DNA of 64,000 bases, taken from Haemonchus contortus. Lineage: Eukaryota > Nematoda > Chromadorea > Rhabditida > Trichostrongylidae. Position numbers and translations under genes: made by a program. The notes under the pieces are model-generated. The model was not told the origin of the DNA. It did not search any database and saw nothing but the letters and a program-made list of their open reading frames with translations. Position 1 is the first letter of the stretch; every line of letters begins with the position of its first letter. The DNA is taken from positions 24,424,459 through 24,488,458 of the forward strand of contig LS997564.1 of NCBI GenBank assembly GCA_000469685.2, in the 5' to 3' direction. Of the stretch, positions 44,355 through 57,200 are shown one piece after another.

Positions 44355-44918
44355 ATGGACGACTTGATTCCGAATCTGCGAGACGAGCGTGTGCAGGGCG
44401 CCGTTAAGAATCTTCTAGTATACAGCATCGTCATTCTGTTGGTTCCTCTTGGGTCAATGTTTTTCCTGAAGCGGTTCTTGTTTGAAGGTTCGCATCTTTT
44501 TGCGTCCTCTAATCATTTAAAGTTGCTAGGACTAGGCATCATTTGTTGCTAGGCTTCCATTGCATCAAAAACGGCTGGATGACAAGTTGGAGAATACGAA
44601 AACGTCGAGTATAGGTATCAGACCCCAAATCCTCCGTCTCTTGTTATATGTTTCTTGAGCACCATGTTCTCTTTCAAACATTTCGTGCAGTGGACGTTTT
44701 AAATGCCATTGTTTAACAAAGAAGAGAAACATGTGCCAAGAGAATCATAGCCTAGTTGATCAATGCCACTTTTTTTAGTTCTTTTCGGCTATTCGTCAGA
44801 TGATGCGCTAACATACTCTGCTGTCATAGCTGTTATCCTCGTGCATGTGGTTCTTTGTTTTTGGCTTTTCACAGCAAGTAAAGAGGAAGACAAGAGAACA
44901 ATAAGGAAGCAAGATTAA
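44355..44918 (+). CDS. vma-21: VMA21-family V-ATPase assembly factor, short form
   Basis: Exons 44355-44487 and 44779-44918 join in phase 1 to 90 residues and TAA (44916-44918). Span 1 is at about 20-40 (LLVYSIVILLVPLGSMFF) and is followed by the family-typical FLFE. Span 2 at about 55-76 contains AVIAVILVHVVLCFWLF. The tail ends RKQD, like the human protein's KQD ending, with Lys at -3. It acts in the ER membrane in assembly of the V-ATPase V0 sector. The intron starts GTTCGC and ends TTTTTTAG. The next start codon (PDCD2 gene) lies 4 nt after the stop on this same exon. Confidence 0.87.
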
Positions 44919-44922
44919 CATC

Positions 44923-47900
44923 ATGTTGAGAAATGCACATGGTAGGACAGCCTTCTTCTAATCTTTATCTTCGATTTGCTCATAAATTTTTAATCGTATT
45001 TTCAGATACCCCTGTATATCTTGGTTTCGGAAACGATTTAGGAGTTGATAATTTGTATCGCCTTCGCAGTATTTTTCTTCCATTGGGAAAGATTGGTGGT
45101 AAACCGTCATGGCTTAACCCTCAACGTCTCCCCACAACAGCTGAATTACAATGCAGTGTAGGAATTTCCATTCAGTGGATACTTAACTTTTGATACTTTT
45201 GAATTGTTTGAATTTTTATTACAGGTATGTCATAAAGCTATGGCTTTTTTGATTCAAATTTACGCAACAAGTGATAACGACCCTCCTCACGCCTTCCATC
45301 GAGCCCTTTTCGTCTTCATCTGTCGTGATCCAGAATGTTCCAAGGTATCCTTTTAATTTCTATCCTTACAATCAGAGCCACTAGTGTGCTCTCTCACTTT
45401 TTTCTTGCTTGATATAAACTAGGAGCGAACAATTTTCCACCACTGACCATGAAACTTAAGCGTCCTCTGTCCTTTCTCTTCTTCCACTCTTTGATCGCAG
45501 ATAGTGAAAATATCGTTTCTAGAGCGGTTTCGAATGCGCTTTCTCTCAAGGCGTTCTTGATAATTAGGCTCCTTCTAACTTGGTCATTAATCGTAATCAA
45601 TTTGTAGAGCTGGCGTAGGTAACGTCTAATATCGTCCTTATCTCAGCCACTATATACCAGCACATTTCGCGCTAGGCAAAAAACATCGATCCTTTTCTTC
45701 CAATGATCCTTTCCTTCTAAGTGAGGAAGTCGGAAATTGGGCCGACACTGTCGTCATGTCTCTTTCAAGTTCTGAGAAATACATTCGATAGCCGTTCTAT
45801 TCCGACGGTCAGCAGAGAAATGCATGGCGTGTACAGCTTTGCTCTTCGATTCATCGGCGTGTGTGGCAGCATTCCTGGTCTTCGTTCGCGGATGCGATTT
45901 GGTATGAGCTTCAGCTCTCTCTGCTACTACGCGTATTGCGTCACCCTGAGCGTTGTCCCTTCCGGGTGGGATGTCTCCGGTTGCATGCTTAATCTGCCTG
46001 TTCAAGGTCCAATCCTCTAAGGCGTAAGTCATGGAAGAAAGAAAATGCGGGGCGCGCAGCCACGGCTCCTTCCTGCTTTGCTCCAGACTGGTTGTTCCAG
46101 ATACCTTATAGTATTGAGTCTTCAACCCACATACTGTTCGCGGTAACAATCCGAGTTGTTCATGCACTTTAGCATGGAAAGAGCATCAGAAACCGGTCCA
46201 TTCTCACAAACATTTTATTCTCTAGGTTCAGCAGTAAGCAGACCTTCACATAAGCGCTACTCAATCCATTCAGCATTCAGTGCTCGCCAGCGGCTTTCAG
46301 TTTCATGTCTTCCCATTCTTAGTGACACATGCAGTTTTGAAACAGATACTCCTTCTTCTTTACTTCTTTTAAACTTATTTTATGTGCTGGTAGGAACATC
46401 TCGGGTGTCCAGAGCTCGCGTCACGGTGCCTGCACGGATTGATTGATTGTAAGGATCCCTACTGTATTCCTACTGGTTTTCGCAAACTGGTTTCTCTGGG
46501 CTCACGTAAAGAACCAGGGTTTCGACTGTCGAAAAATTTCCGAAACGTGCAACCTCACGCCTGTCAAATTCAGCTGCTCTACGATTCTTCGGAAAGAAGT
46601 AGGGTGCTGACTTAAGAGGAGAAGTGGTGGGACTGCACGCCCTTCCAGCCTTACACGGAGTTAATTAAGCGAGCATGGTCACTGAAAGAATCAATGTTAA
46701 GTCATTTTCTTCATTCAGTTCGAAGGTGCAGTTATTTCACACAATGTCAAAGAAAAAACATTTGGTATTGAAACACGCGGAATATCAGCGAGCATTACAG
46801 CTTCAACCGTCCATCTACTTACTGCGCCTGCGTTAGAGATAAAGTATATTTGATTTCTGATCAGCGATTTATATCTTTCTCGCCTATCCTACACCGAGAA
46901 TCGCGCCAGGCAGCCTCGATGCCCACTGGCTAGTCTTTTTGAGAGAGTGAGGTCTCTCAATAAAGGAATTTCAGGGAAACAAAGGTAACCAATTCTAAAT
47001 GGCTTACAATCAGTGATCGCTCTGTAGTTCCTGCTATTATATATTTATTTATCATGAGAAGTCTTGGTTGATGAGGGGGGGGGGGGGGTTCAAGGACAAA
47101 CCCTGTCCACACAAAGTATATTTCCAAATTTTTGTGTTAACAAATTTTCGGTCGTACATTTTGGTCTTCATTTGGAAGCTAGCCTATTACTACATATCTC
47201 AATGTATCTCGGTGGATGATTTATCCTAACACTACTTTCCAGAAAAAAAAGCTCAGCAATAGTGATTTTCTGGTCGATAAAGTTATATTTATTTATTTAT
47301 GTGCTTGTATTTTCTTCTACAACCCTCCAGTGATATAGTTTCATTTACTAGAACAATGATGCATCGAATATAGCAGTCTTCCGCTGCTGCCTTCCACGAT
47401 CAAATCCATTTTATTCTTTTGATGGGCCAATGGATCCAGATTTAGGTTTGTCATTTTTCCCTTTGATATATGACCGTTTTCTTCTTTGCTTCTTTTATGT
47501 ACTTATGATAGATGGCGATGTTGCCGATCCGCGCCTCCCTGAAGATGCTCCCAGTTTATGTCGAATATGTGGTTGCTACGCCTCGAAGAAATGTGCAAAA
47601 TGTGGTGTTGCCTGGTAAGTTCTGGGCGATTCATTATTTTCCCATTTATGTTACCCGTTCTTTTCAATTCGCCTATTGCCATCTAAAAAAAAAGAAAAAG
47701 AGTAATTCATCCAAATACACCCGAGAATGTGCTATACAGCACAGAAGCAGAAACCACGAAGCGATAGTCCCTTGTCAGCAAGTAAAGGAGAGAGATCAAA
47801 GTGAGAAAAGGAGGACGCCTAAATATAGAGCTAAGGTTCTAGGAGAAAGCACGCTCTACTGAAAGGGGTGACGCAGAAAGAAGGGGAAAAAGAAGCAAGA

Positions 47901-50900
47901 TGGTCGTATGAAGAGGCTCAAATAGAATAAAGTTGAAACCTTCCTTGAGTGTACCGGGATTCTGTTTTCCCTTCGAAAAAAATGCGCCCTGTTAGATCTT
48001 AGCCCTTGGTCCAAAACGCACAGAGAGGCAGCACTACTGAGGTTTCCTGACAACTTAGCCATACGAACGAATTCGTTTTGGAGCCCAGGCAAATAGACTA
48101 AAGGACCGTAGGCATCGTTTTACAGGTCCTCGAACAGCTGACGCACAAGCATCATGGTGATGGCATCATCATAAGCCAACCCACCCATCCGACTTCTTGC
48201 TACAACAAAAAATAGGAAAACCGTGAGGCCGTAGAAACATGACCTGAAGTAATCTAAGAAAATAATAGCCTACAATAGGAATGCTGCCCAAGATAAGAGT
48301 ATGAAAAAAGGAATAAGAGAGGTGGAGGCGATGGTCGCTCTACAATTCAGTAGAAGCTCAAAATAAATTAATGATCAGGAGAGGCACTGAGAACCAGTAG
48401 CTCCAGAGTAATGACAAGAAGCTCTTTATCACAAAAATGCTTGAGGAACAAATCGTGAATTGAAAGATTCAAGATTTGATCCTGGTTTGAGCCTAAGTCA
48501 ACCAAGCCGCCTTATTTATTGTGATTCGTCAATGACACTCCAGGGGGTCACATATATTTCTGGTTCAAATGTCTTTGAACAGCTTAGACCTAATGTATTT
48601 GTACATCATTGCTAACAAGAATAATAACCGAGTTCTTTAGCGCTTGAATTGGACTGATTGGTTCCAAAATCTTTATCCCTTTTATCAGTCAGACAATTCG
48701 AAAGTGGTACAGTAGCAAGTGGTGCCATTCATGGTCCATTGATCGAACTCCGCTTCGTTACTTGCTCATGTCAAACAAACCACGCTGGTTGTCGATACTA
48801 GACTTGTCTGGAAACTTTAGTTTGTACATCGGCCAGCCATCGCTAGTCGCTGTAAACACCACATACACGCCTACTGCGTTTCTGAAAAGAAGTTCGATTG
48901 CAGGACCTATCTCAAAAACGGGATTGATTAACGCCTAAGACTTTATCCTTAGTCGTTTATCTTGCCAAGGCTGAGAGGCTCTAGCCAATCGTTACGAATA
49001 ATGGAAAATTCTGCTTGCAGTGGTCTACGAAAAAGTTGGCTTTGGTAGCGCGATTCAGAATCGCAGTGGCGCGTTGAATGCGTATGTGGTCTATGAAGTG
49101 ACTTGCAGTGGCCAGCTGGTGTACTTGTCTCTGTGCTTTTATCCTACCAGACAAGTCTGGTACCAATTAACCGACCCGGAGGAATGGAAGGCTCAGTTGG
49201 GCTGGGCGGATATCGATCCGATATCACCCGTGGTAACCATGCGCGTGTGATAGTGCAAAACTTGCCACTACACAACCTGCTTAATTTCCTCCATCGACTG
49301 TCCAAATAGCCAAATAAGTTGAAATTTATGCCTCAGAACAAATAGGGGCGGCGTTCCTTCAGTAGCACTAATTTTTGCGAAATTAGTCGAAAATTTTGGA
49401 TTACTAGTTCGAGTGAACATCGCATCTCGCCTCGATATGCCGTGCAGACGCCATCTCTCTCACTATTATTATTCAGGTGTAAAAATTTTTCGTCCCTGAA
49501 CAGGGTGCTTCGGTGCGCATATTCATGGGGCCGTCCTTGTAGCTCCTTGCTGCGTTTTCCTCTTTCTTTTTGGTTCATAGTGAAATCTCTTCCTTTGCAT
49601 GATTTTCTCTTCGAATGGTCTTTCGCCATTCCACTCGTTGATTTCGTGAGAATCGGCATCTCCATCACTGTTCCCTGCCTTAAGGTGCTGAATTGAAGAA
49701 CGTCTGACTATTCGCATTTGCCGCATTAGCCATCTCCATCGCTCAAGAGAGAGCAGAATTCTCACGGTAGTTGGTAGGCTTTCACACGTTGAATAAGATA
49801 GGAGGAAAAAAGGATAAACTCAAAAACGAATATACCCAGTAGCTGGAGACAGGACCTCCGAGCTTCGTTTCCTTGAATTTGTCTCATACGGTACCATCGC
49901 GATGCTACTCAAAAGCCCAGAATACGCATGAAAGCCTTTATGCGTCCTCTACGCCGCTATATTGCTGCCAAATTTTTTATCATAATGATAAGTAAATCAG
50001 GTACTGCTGCCGTGACCATCAAGCACTGGACTGGACATCGGGACACAAGCAGGCATGTGGTTCTGGTGAAGGTGATTCTGCAATATCTGCTCCTCTTACA
50101 AATCCCTCCAACAGATTCCTATTCAAAGAGTATGGTATCGAAATGGAGCAGGTTAGTTGTTTGATCAATCGTTTCATTCAATAAGTTTTGATTATATTGA
50201 GATAGAATCAGTTGAGATGTTGAGGAGTATGCTGCTGGCATGCGTAAGCTTTAGAGAGCTTAGAGGGCTTTGGGTAGGAGGATGGGATGGGGAGAAGGGG
50301 GGGGGGGGGGCTGAGGTCTGACAGATCCGATCACAGGCTTGTTCGTCTCCCGGCTTCTTAGTCCTGGCTTCTTAGTAGCCAAAGTAAAACGCAACGCTAT
50401 TCGATTCTGCGCTTACATCGTGTGCGTGACATACTGCGCGTGGCCTATCATCCTTTTCTTTGAATTCCTTTTCTCCCCTTCATGTTGAACTTTTTTATGT
50501 AGAGTAACTGAATTCCTCTATTGGAGCACAACTTCTTTCGTTATATTCTTGATCCTAGGTTTCTTTACTTACATTTCCATCCACTGCTTTTGAACTTTTT
50601 TTTATATAAAACAGGATCTTCTACTCATTCCTGTTGAGTGCTTCCTGATAAAGAAAGAAACGATAAGGGGTTTCTTGACGGTAACCGGGAAAGCTTTCTT
50701 CTATATAAGTTTTAAGGAGTACGTTTCGGCAGATCTACTGGAGACCTTAAGCGACGATGACGATGATGATGATGACAATGATGATGAACCATGCATTGAC
50801 GATGAACCAGAGGACGTCAAAAAGAGGCGCATGGCGGAGTTCGAGGCTTACTTAGCTAAAAATAAACTTGTGAGTTTTCACTCGTAAGGAACAGCCATAA

Positions 50901-52117
50901 CTGATGAGCTGGTTACACCTTTTCTACATCGAATTCGGAATTTCTTACTATTTTCCTGCTTTTTTAGATCCTCAACATTCTTTATATTTTCATTTTTCAA
51001 TACCGTAGGGACGCTCTGTCGATTGTGATTAGAAGGGCTTTTGTTTATCTATTTAATCTCAGCAAAATGAAAACTTCAAAACGGAAGAGGTCGAGGCAGC
51101 AGTAGCCGAGCAACGAGACGACCGAAAGTTTGAAAGGTGCCGTTGTTTTAAAACATATCATCTGAAATTCATACTTCGCTTTTATTTTTAAGGTTTAATC
51201 GTCTTTTGAGCTTGAATCCCACACAAGTTCTTCGATACCAACGTGCGGGTGAGTCGCATTCTTGGAAACCTTTATTTTTTTCGTTTACAGTTGCTTTATA
51301 ATCCGGCATTAGTATATTTTGATTGATCATAGCGGCGTTGAAGGCAATAGCCATGTTCGGTGCACTCCAAACTGATTGGCACATTTATTCTAGCCTAGAG
51401 TGTGATAAACATGGCCTCCCCTTTTGGTTCGAAACCCTGTCCACTTGACATCTGACCTCATGAATTTGTTATTCAGGAACTCCTCTTCTGGCTACAGATC
51501 GGGCTCCTCCTTTGAAGTTGGCTCCACCGTGTGAGCGGTGTGGTGCAGTGCGCAACTTCGAATTACAGCTAATGCCTCATCTCCTCGCACTCATCGGCGT
51601 TGATCAAATTGGTAAGTAACTTCATTTTGTGGCCAGGTCTTTGTGCGTTATGCTGTATGTGTACCACACGGCGGTCTCATGATTTTGCAGCAGTCTCTGT
51701 GAACTTATACTACTGCTTTATACATTAGCAACATATTTCCTACTGTATAAGTGGGGACGGCAGCTGTTTTGTTTGTTGCCTACTAAGAAATACAATCTTG
51801 TGATTCATTTTTTTTGTTCTAACGGCTGTTTTACCTTTCTTCAATCGCTCCACCTATTCATTATATTTTCTGACTATCCTGTAAAAATTGAGTTTTGGGT
51901 AAAAAGCCGCCTCAATTACTCATATGTGTGTCACTGTCGTAAAACTTCTGACATCGCTTTAACTTTTTTGATTTTTTCTTCGATTTGGGAATGATATTCA
52001 TTTTCAGGTCATTCGATTGATTGGGCTTCCATTTACGTCTTCACGTGTTCACGAACTTGTGAGATAGAAAGCAATGGCTATGCGAAGGAATTCGTTTGCA
52101 AGCAAGACTTCTGTTGA
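44923..52117 (+). CDS. pdcd-2: PDCD2-family protein (ribosomal protein uS5 chaperone type)
   Basis: Eleven exons: 44923-44941, 45006-45157, 45225-45344, 47377-47445, 47512-47614, 50001-50151, 50717-50869, 51063-51136, 51193-51248, 51477-51611, 52008-52117 (TGA), giving about 380 residues against 344 in human. Order of features: VYLGFGNDL; GGKPSWLNPQRLP; CSVCHKAMAFLIQIYA; LPRSNPFYSF; an MYND zinc finger split over two exons (CRICGCYASKKCAKCG, then YCCRDHQALDWTSGHKQAC); an Asp-rich stretch; PTQVLRYQRA; the C-terminal PDCD2_C domain with CERCGAVRNFELQLMPHLL and DWASIYVFTCSRTC. Family members escort the small-subunit protein uS5 (RPS2). All phases close except the join 45344/47377, short by one base. 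The start was chosen because G|AT restores the frame into exon 2. Introns hold a SINE. Confidence 0.9.
49105..49280 (-). mobile_element. tRNA-derived SINE, copy 3 (in PDCD2 intron)
   Basis: Minus-strand copy matching 20975-21158, with GGTACCAGACTTGTCTGG, GGATCGATATCCGCC, and a tail containing CTGGCCACTGCAAG. The tRNA-like head is reduced to GTGTAGTGGCAAG and decayed boxes. Confidence 0.65.
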
Positions 52118-53234
52118 CTTATTGTCTCCTGGCTATGTCGCTGTTAAGCCCACAAGTGCTCGCTCGCTCACAAGGAAGGTTCATTAAATAGATATGGGCT
52201 TTTTTTTATCACGATGGGCATTTCGTGACTTCTGTTAGTGTTAGAACCTTCTTTTTCGACCTGTATGTTCTGAAAGTACTTCTAGAATTTGGGCAAGTGA
52301 ACAAAAGGGTGCTATCAAAATGGTTCGTGATCCACATTTGCATATCCGAGAAACACCGAACTTGTTACCTTTTCCCAATGCCATCGGCTTCATACACTGG
52401 CTGTTGTTATCTCTTGTTTCTGATTGTTATTTTCTGTGCGAAGGCTATACTTGTTATCGGCTCCTAAATTGTTGATTTTTATATACCCTGTTACATTACA
52501 TTCGCATGTTGAAACAATCCGCTATTTGTGTTCGTCGGATTTTTATTTCTCAATAAATTCCTTGTTTAAGTGAACTTTGTTCCTTCTGATGCAGGCCGTC
52601 CGACACGTCGTTGCCTTTCTTTGGTTCATTCGCTCCTTCACTTAACAGAGAAAGATGTGCCTCAAAAACAACGGTGCGAAGTGATAGGAACTAGTGCAAG
52701 CTCTTGGATTGATGTTTTGATTTTGAGACTGCATATACACAACACCTAGTAAAAGGAAGACTAGTTCAGCTCGCTTCAATCATGTTTTTTGTTGAGGTTC
52801 TCGTCATAGTTCTCGGAGCTCTTAAAAATTCGAGGCATACACTTTGGTCGGTTTTATAAAACATCACCATAACATCTGATTTGGTGGGTTCTTCCCAGGA
52901 GCTCATGGTCTAACACGCTCCAGGGATCACTCTCATAGTGTATCTATTCGAAAGTATTCATCTAAAGTTTAGCTGAGTTTAGTAGAGTCGCTACAGTGCT
53001 TGAAAGGGTACTGCCTAGGGTTGGGATACCTGTGGAGACGTAGCCGTAGATGTCGGCTAGGTACTGTGCAGGTGGAGTGTTTGAGTACGGAGGGTCTAGA
53101 CACTTTCTAACTGTCTAGAACTAAGTTCGATAGTTTGTTATTCCTTTTTTGAAGAATAAGTGGTACCTGTATAGCAATCTGTGCAGCAGTTTACACGTGT
53201 TTCAATATCCTACTTATATAATCGGCTAAGTGTG
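52118..53234. other. PDCD2 3' region and spacer
   Basis: AATAAA occurs at 52552-52557, about 435 bases after the stop, and could be the polyadenylation signal. A short frame after ATGCAG at about 52592 is not supported by any family. Nothing else seen. Confidence 0.35.
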
Positions 53235-53900
53235 TCTGTTGGTGTGTTTGTGTGTGTGTGTCAGTATGTGTGTGTGTGTTTGTCTGACCGGAAATTCATA
53301 ACTCCTGTCCCACTGAACCTAGAACATTCAAATTTGGAAGAGAGATAGGCGGCACGATGGGAACAGCGATGGTACGTGGTAGGAGTGACAACTATCGATA
53401 TAAAGTGATAAGGAACCTTAAAAGGCAAAATACACAGGATCCGTAACTCCCTTCATGTGAACGACGAAACCGTGGCACTTTGATGGGTTGTGTTGCATGT
53501 GGAAGGACCGCAAATGTTTGGTGACAGGGATTGATAGCAACTGATTGGGACTGATAGCGAGCCATATAAGGCGAGAGCCACTAGATCTGCAACGCACTTC
53601 CTGTTAAAATGGAATCTTGGAATTTTAATAGGTTATGTAAGATGTAACAGGATCGTAGGTGCTCGGTGACGGGATCGAGAATGGTTGGTGCCAGGTCAGT
53701 GGCTGATAAAACTGACAAGGGCTAACGAAAATCCTGCAAAGCGTAGAGCCACTATAATGATGGCAATAATAGTCCGGCCTTGACGGTTTGGCATGTGTTG
53801 TGGAGTATGGCGGGATCGTAGACGATCGATGATAGGAACTGATAACAGCTGATAACGACTGATAAGGACCCTTATCAACTGAATTGAACTCCTGTGGTAT
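53235..53900 (+). repeat. (TG)n / GACCGG-headed decayed tandem repeat, best plus-strand copy
   Basis: A TG-rich tract at 53237-53285 is followed by GACCGGAAATTCATAACTCC, then CTAGAACATTCAAATTTGG. This corresponds to the minus-strand array at 15.0-15.7 kb (CTAGAGCGTTCAAAATTGG). Further decayed units start near 53446, 53586 and 53763, each ending with runs like TGATAACAGCTGATAACG. No coding capacity. Confidence 0.65.
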
Positions 53901-54270
53901 TTACGATGTATTCATGATTACGACTATAACATAGATTACGACTGCTAAGCAGCATGGTTTGTAACTCGGTGGAAGATCAAGGTTACTTTGTGTTTTGATA
54001 TCATTTACGTCAAAGCTCATCCGACCGCCAATAATTTGGGATTCTTAACCAATGATGTACCCGTGTAGGAAAGAAGGTCCAGTGATAAAGACATTTGTTA
54101 ATGGTGGGCATGTGTTGCACGCATTAGCGTGCGTAGCTCAACTGGTCGGGTTATAACTCCGATCATGATTATTTTTTAGTTATGGTATTTCTAGAAACTA
54201 AAGGAATTATCTGAAGCATCAAGTTCGTAAATCTCATATTTAGGGACGGTTCTAGTTACTAGTGAGTTGC

Positions 54271-57200
54271 ATGACAAGTCGTTTCTCGAGCCGAGGATGG
54301 GAAGGCAGTAAAAGTCAGAAGAGGAAGCGTGGATTACAGCCTGACGTTCCTAGGCTTCTGAGGAGTCCATGCAATAAATCAGGTGATAGTTGTCAATGCT
54401 ACAAGTTATTGTTACTATATGTTGAGGTAATAATATTTTATTTATTTCAAGCTCGTCCAGGCACTTACACTGTATTTTTATGTGGATTCAATGACAGGGA
54501 GAAGCGTGAGCTTCAGAAGCATTGCGCAGAGGGGATCATAATTAAAGAGGTTTTCTTCAAAAATATTTTTTGTGCATTTATGTGAAGTGTTTGTTTCTCT
54601 TCAGCTATTGTCCACATCTGTCACCCACGTTATTGTGAAACCTCCTACGAGAAGGGATAGGGGCTACTTGTACTCAGCCTTGTATTACGCAGTCGTCTCA
54701 GGTTTGTCCAGCCATTTACTTATTGAATTTAGAGAGTCCTTGAGGTTGCAAATATGAACTTACAAGACAATACGTTCCTAAGATATAAAGATTGATGTTT
54801 CCTGACTCGCACTTGAATTACCATGAAGTTTCACTGCCTGATATTCTTGCTCTGTTTTCGAGACTAATACATGAAACCTAATTGATCTAGGTTTAGTAAG
54901 ATGAGTGGCACTCTCAGACTTTACAATGGTTATTTCACGTGCACCTAGAAATAAGGAGGGAAATGTGTCCTAAAAAGTGGGGTTTCAGTTTTTCTAGTCC
55001 ACCTCCTGACATGCTGGGCCTTTTCAGTGGAAATGTCTTTGTTTTCACGGTGTACGCTGATTCATTAAGTTATGTATAGGTTTATGAATTCTTTGCGCAA
55101 AAGTAACATCAGAAAAGCTCTATTGTTGGGAAAGATATTTCTAGCTCGAACCCCTGAGAAGCTTAAGGAAGGTCTCATTTTGCTTGTTCAAACATAATCT
55201 GTCAAGTAGTTGGTTGGTTATGTCACTTGGCGCCGCAATTGTTCCAAACCTTCATATTATGTATTCTGATGTACCAACCGATTCACTCAAGAATTTATTT
55301 CTCCGATTCTTAGTTTTGTTTCACATATTACGGAATCCTATCATTCGTTTAGGTGCATGGTTACTTCGTCCAAGTTGGATCCTTTCTTCCAAAAATGGTA
55401 TTGGTCCCGAATCAGAACATGAAATCTCTTCCGAGGACGACAGCCTACACCCAACTAAATTCGAAGAAATACTTTCGTTGTATGCTTTTTCTATTTTTCC
55501 ATATAGGCTTTTGGGTACCTTTCATATCTGGGAATAAGTTAAGAAAACCTGATGACGTAGTAAAGAAAAAAGTAAATCCTTACCAAAAGCACTGCTCTGT
55601 AAACAGTTCAGGTACCATTCTATCCGTTCTTCCTCTATAGTAAAATGCAACGGAATATTCTCTGATGAAGTTTTTCGACGAGTTTTTGTTTTGACCGGTC
55701 GCACAAATGAAGGAAAACTGAAGAAAGCCGCGCTCCGTAGGTATAAGCCACTTTTCGTTCTTTTCATTTTACATGGTCAGCGTTGAGCAAGGCTTCATGA
55801 AATACTTCTTTTCTTTCTCCTACTTCCATAGATCAGACAATCATTTGTGAGGGTTTGAAGATTACGAAAATTAGAAAAAGAAAAGCAGAGTTCGAGTACC
55901 TGAAAAGTGTCAGATGTAGATATGAATGGAGGCGTTCAGAGTCCAGAGTCAAGCGGCTCCATAGCAAGAGCGTCGAGCGCCGACGCTCGACGCTCGAAGC
56001 TCTTGATCCACACCGATGCCGTCCCCGATCGCAGGTCACCGCGTCAGTCCCTATCGCTTTTCGCCTGTCTCCCGTCGGCTAGTTAGTCATCCGTTTTACG
56101 AATACGCTCAGTGCGGTCCCACGCTAATGAGAAGGGCAAAAGGGAGCTAAAATTTGGCAACGGTCGAGAGATTCCATTACCGATTGCGTACGAAACTTGG
56201 TCGTTGCTCGCGCCGGACTCAGTTATTGTACGAGGGTCTCCTTTGTTATACCTTGGAGGCACAGTTCACGATAATTTTGGGTCATCTTGTTTCAGACGAG
56301 GAGTGGAAGTGTTAGTCCAGAAACGCGAAGGCGTGTTTAGAAAAATGTAAGGCTTCAAAAAGGAAGTAAAGTTAGGGTTTGGACGAGAATGTTACGAAAA
56401 TGCTGGGGCAAATGGACGAGCTGTTCGAACCTGGCGCCAATGCACAGCTTGTACAGCTTGCTATCCACCTGCGTACAAGTCGTGGGTCCCGGTGCGAATG
56501 GTGCAACCTGTAAAGTTTTTACAACGCTTAACAACTTGTCCGCCTTGGGCGTATACGTAGACTAAGCCTGTTTTGGGAGCCATTCCATTCCGCCCGTTTT
56601 TCGACCCGACACCGTCCCTCAGGCTATGCTTGGAGCTGCAGGTTCATCCTAGACAGAATTTTTCGGAACCATTTCAACCTTTTGACGACAATGCGGATTT
56701 CGATGTGACGCACCTATGGAACCATGTCCCCCTCCTTTCGCGCGCGACTGGTACGCACTGGTGGCACTGTCCCAGGAAAAAATTCTTCCACTGGCTTACT
56801 GAAGTAAGCAATTGGTAAGGACCAAAAAAGTATGGTGACACCCAAACTTGGGAGCCAATGTCCCATGCGCCAGTCATAGTGAATGACCTTCCGGTGGGTG
56901 CCATTGTCGTGAAAGGGTTAACGTGAATGTGTCTTTAGAGATGAGTGGTTCAAGTACATGAACGACTTACCGAGACGTCGCCACTCACGAAACTGTTTTC
57001 AATCCGCTGTTTACGGTGGCGTGATCTACCCATTTGAATCCCATCCTCTACCACTAGGTAGGCGGCAACCAGTCGGCGAAGTGGTGAATCTAGACAGGAG
57101 AGGTAGAGCGCTTCGGGCATATCAAATGCTCAGATATCGCAGGACAGAAGCAGTGTTCATCATCGCCTGCGTGGTTCATGCGGTGCAGCCTCGGCGGTTG

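Noticed and set aside
47070..47092. Poly-G and poly-C runs here and near 15318, 37281 and 50299
   Set aside because: Simple homopolymers; no G-quadruplex-type spacing of runs or conserved context to report as functional.
48690..48785. Possible fourth SINE head (GTGGTACAGTAGCAAGTGG)
   Set aside because: The B box is not convincing and the shared body is missing.
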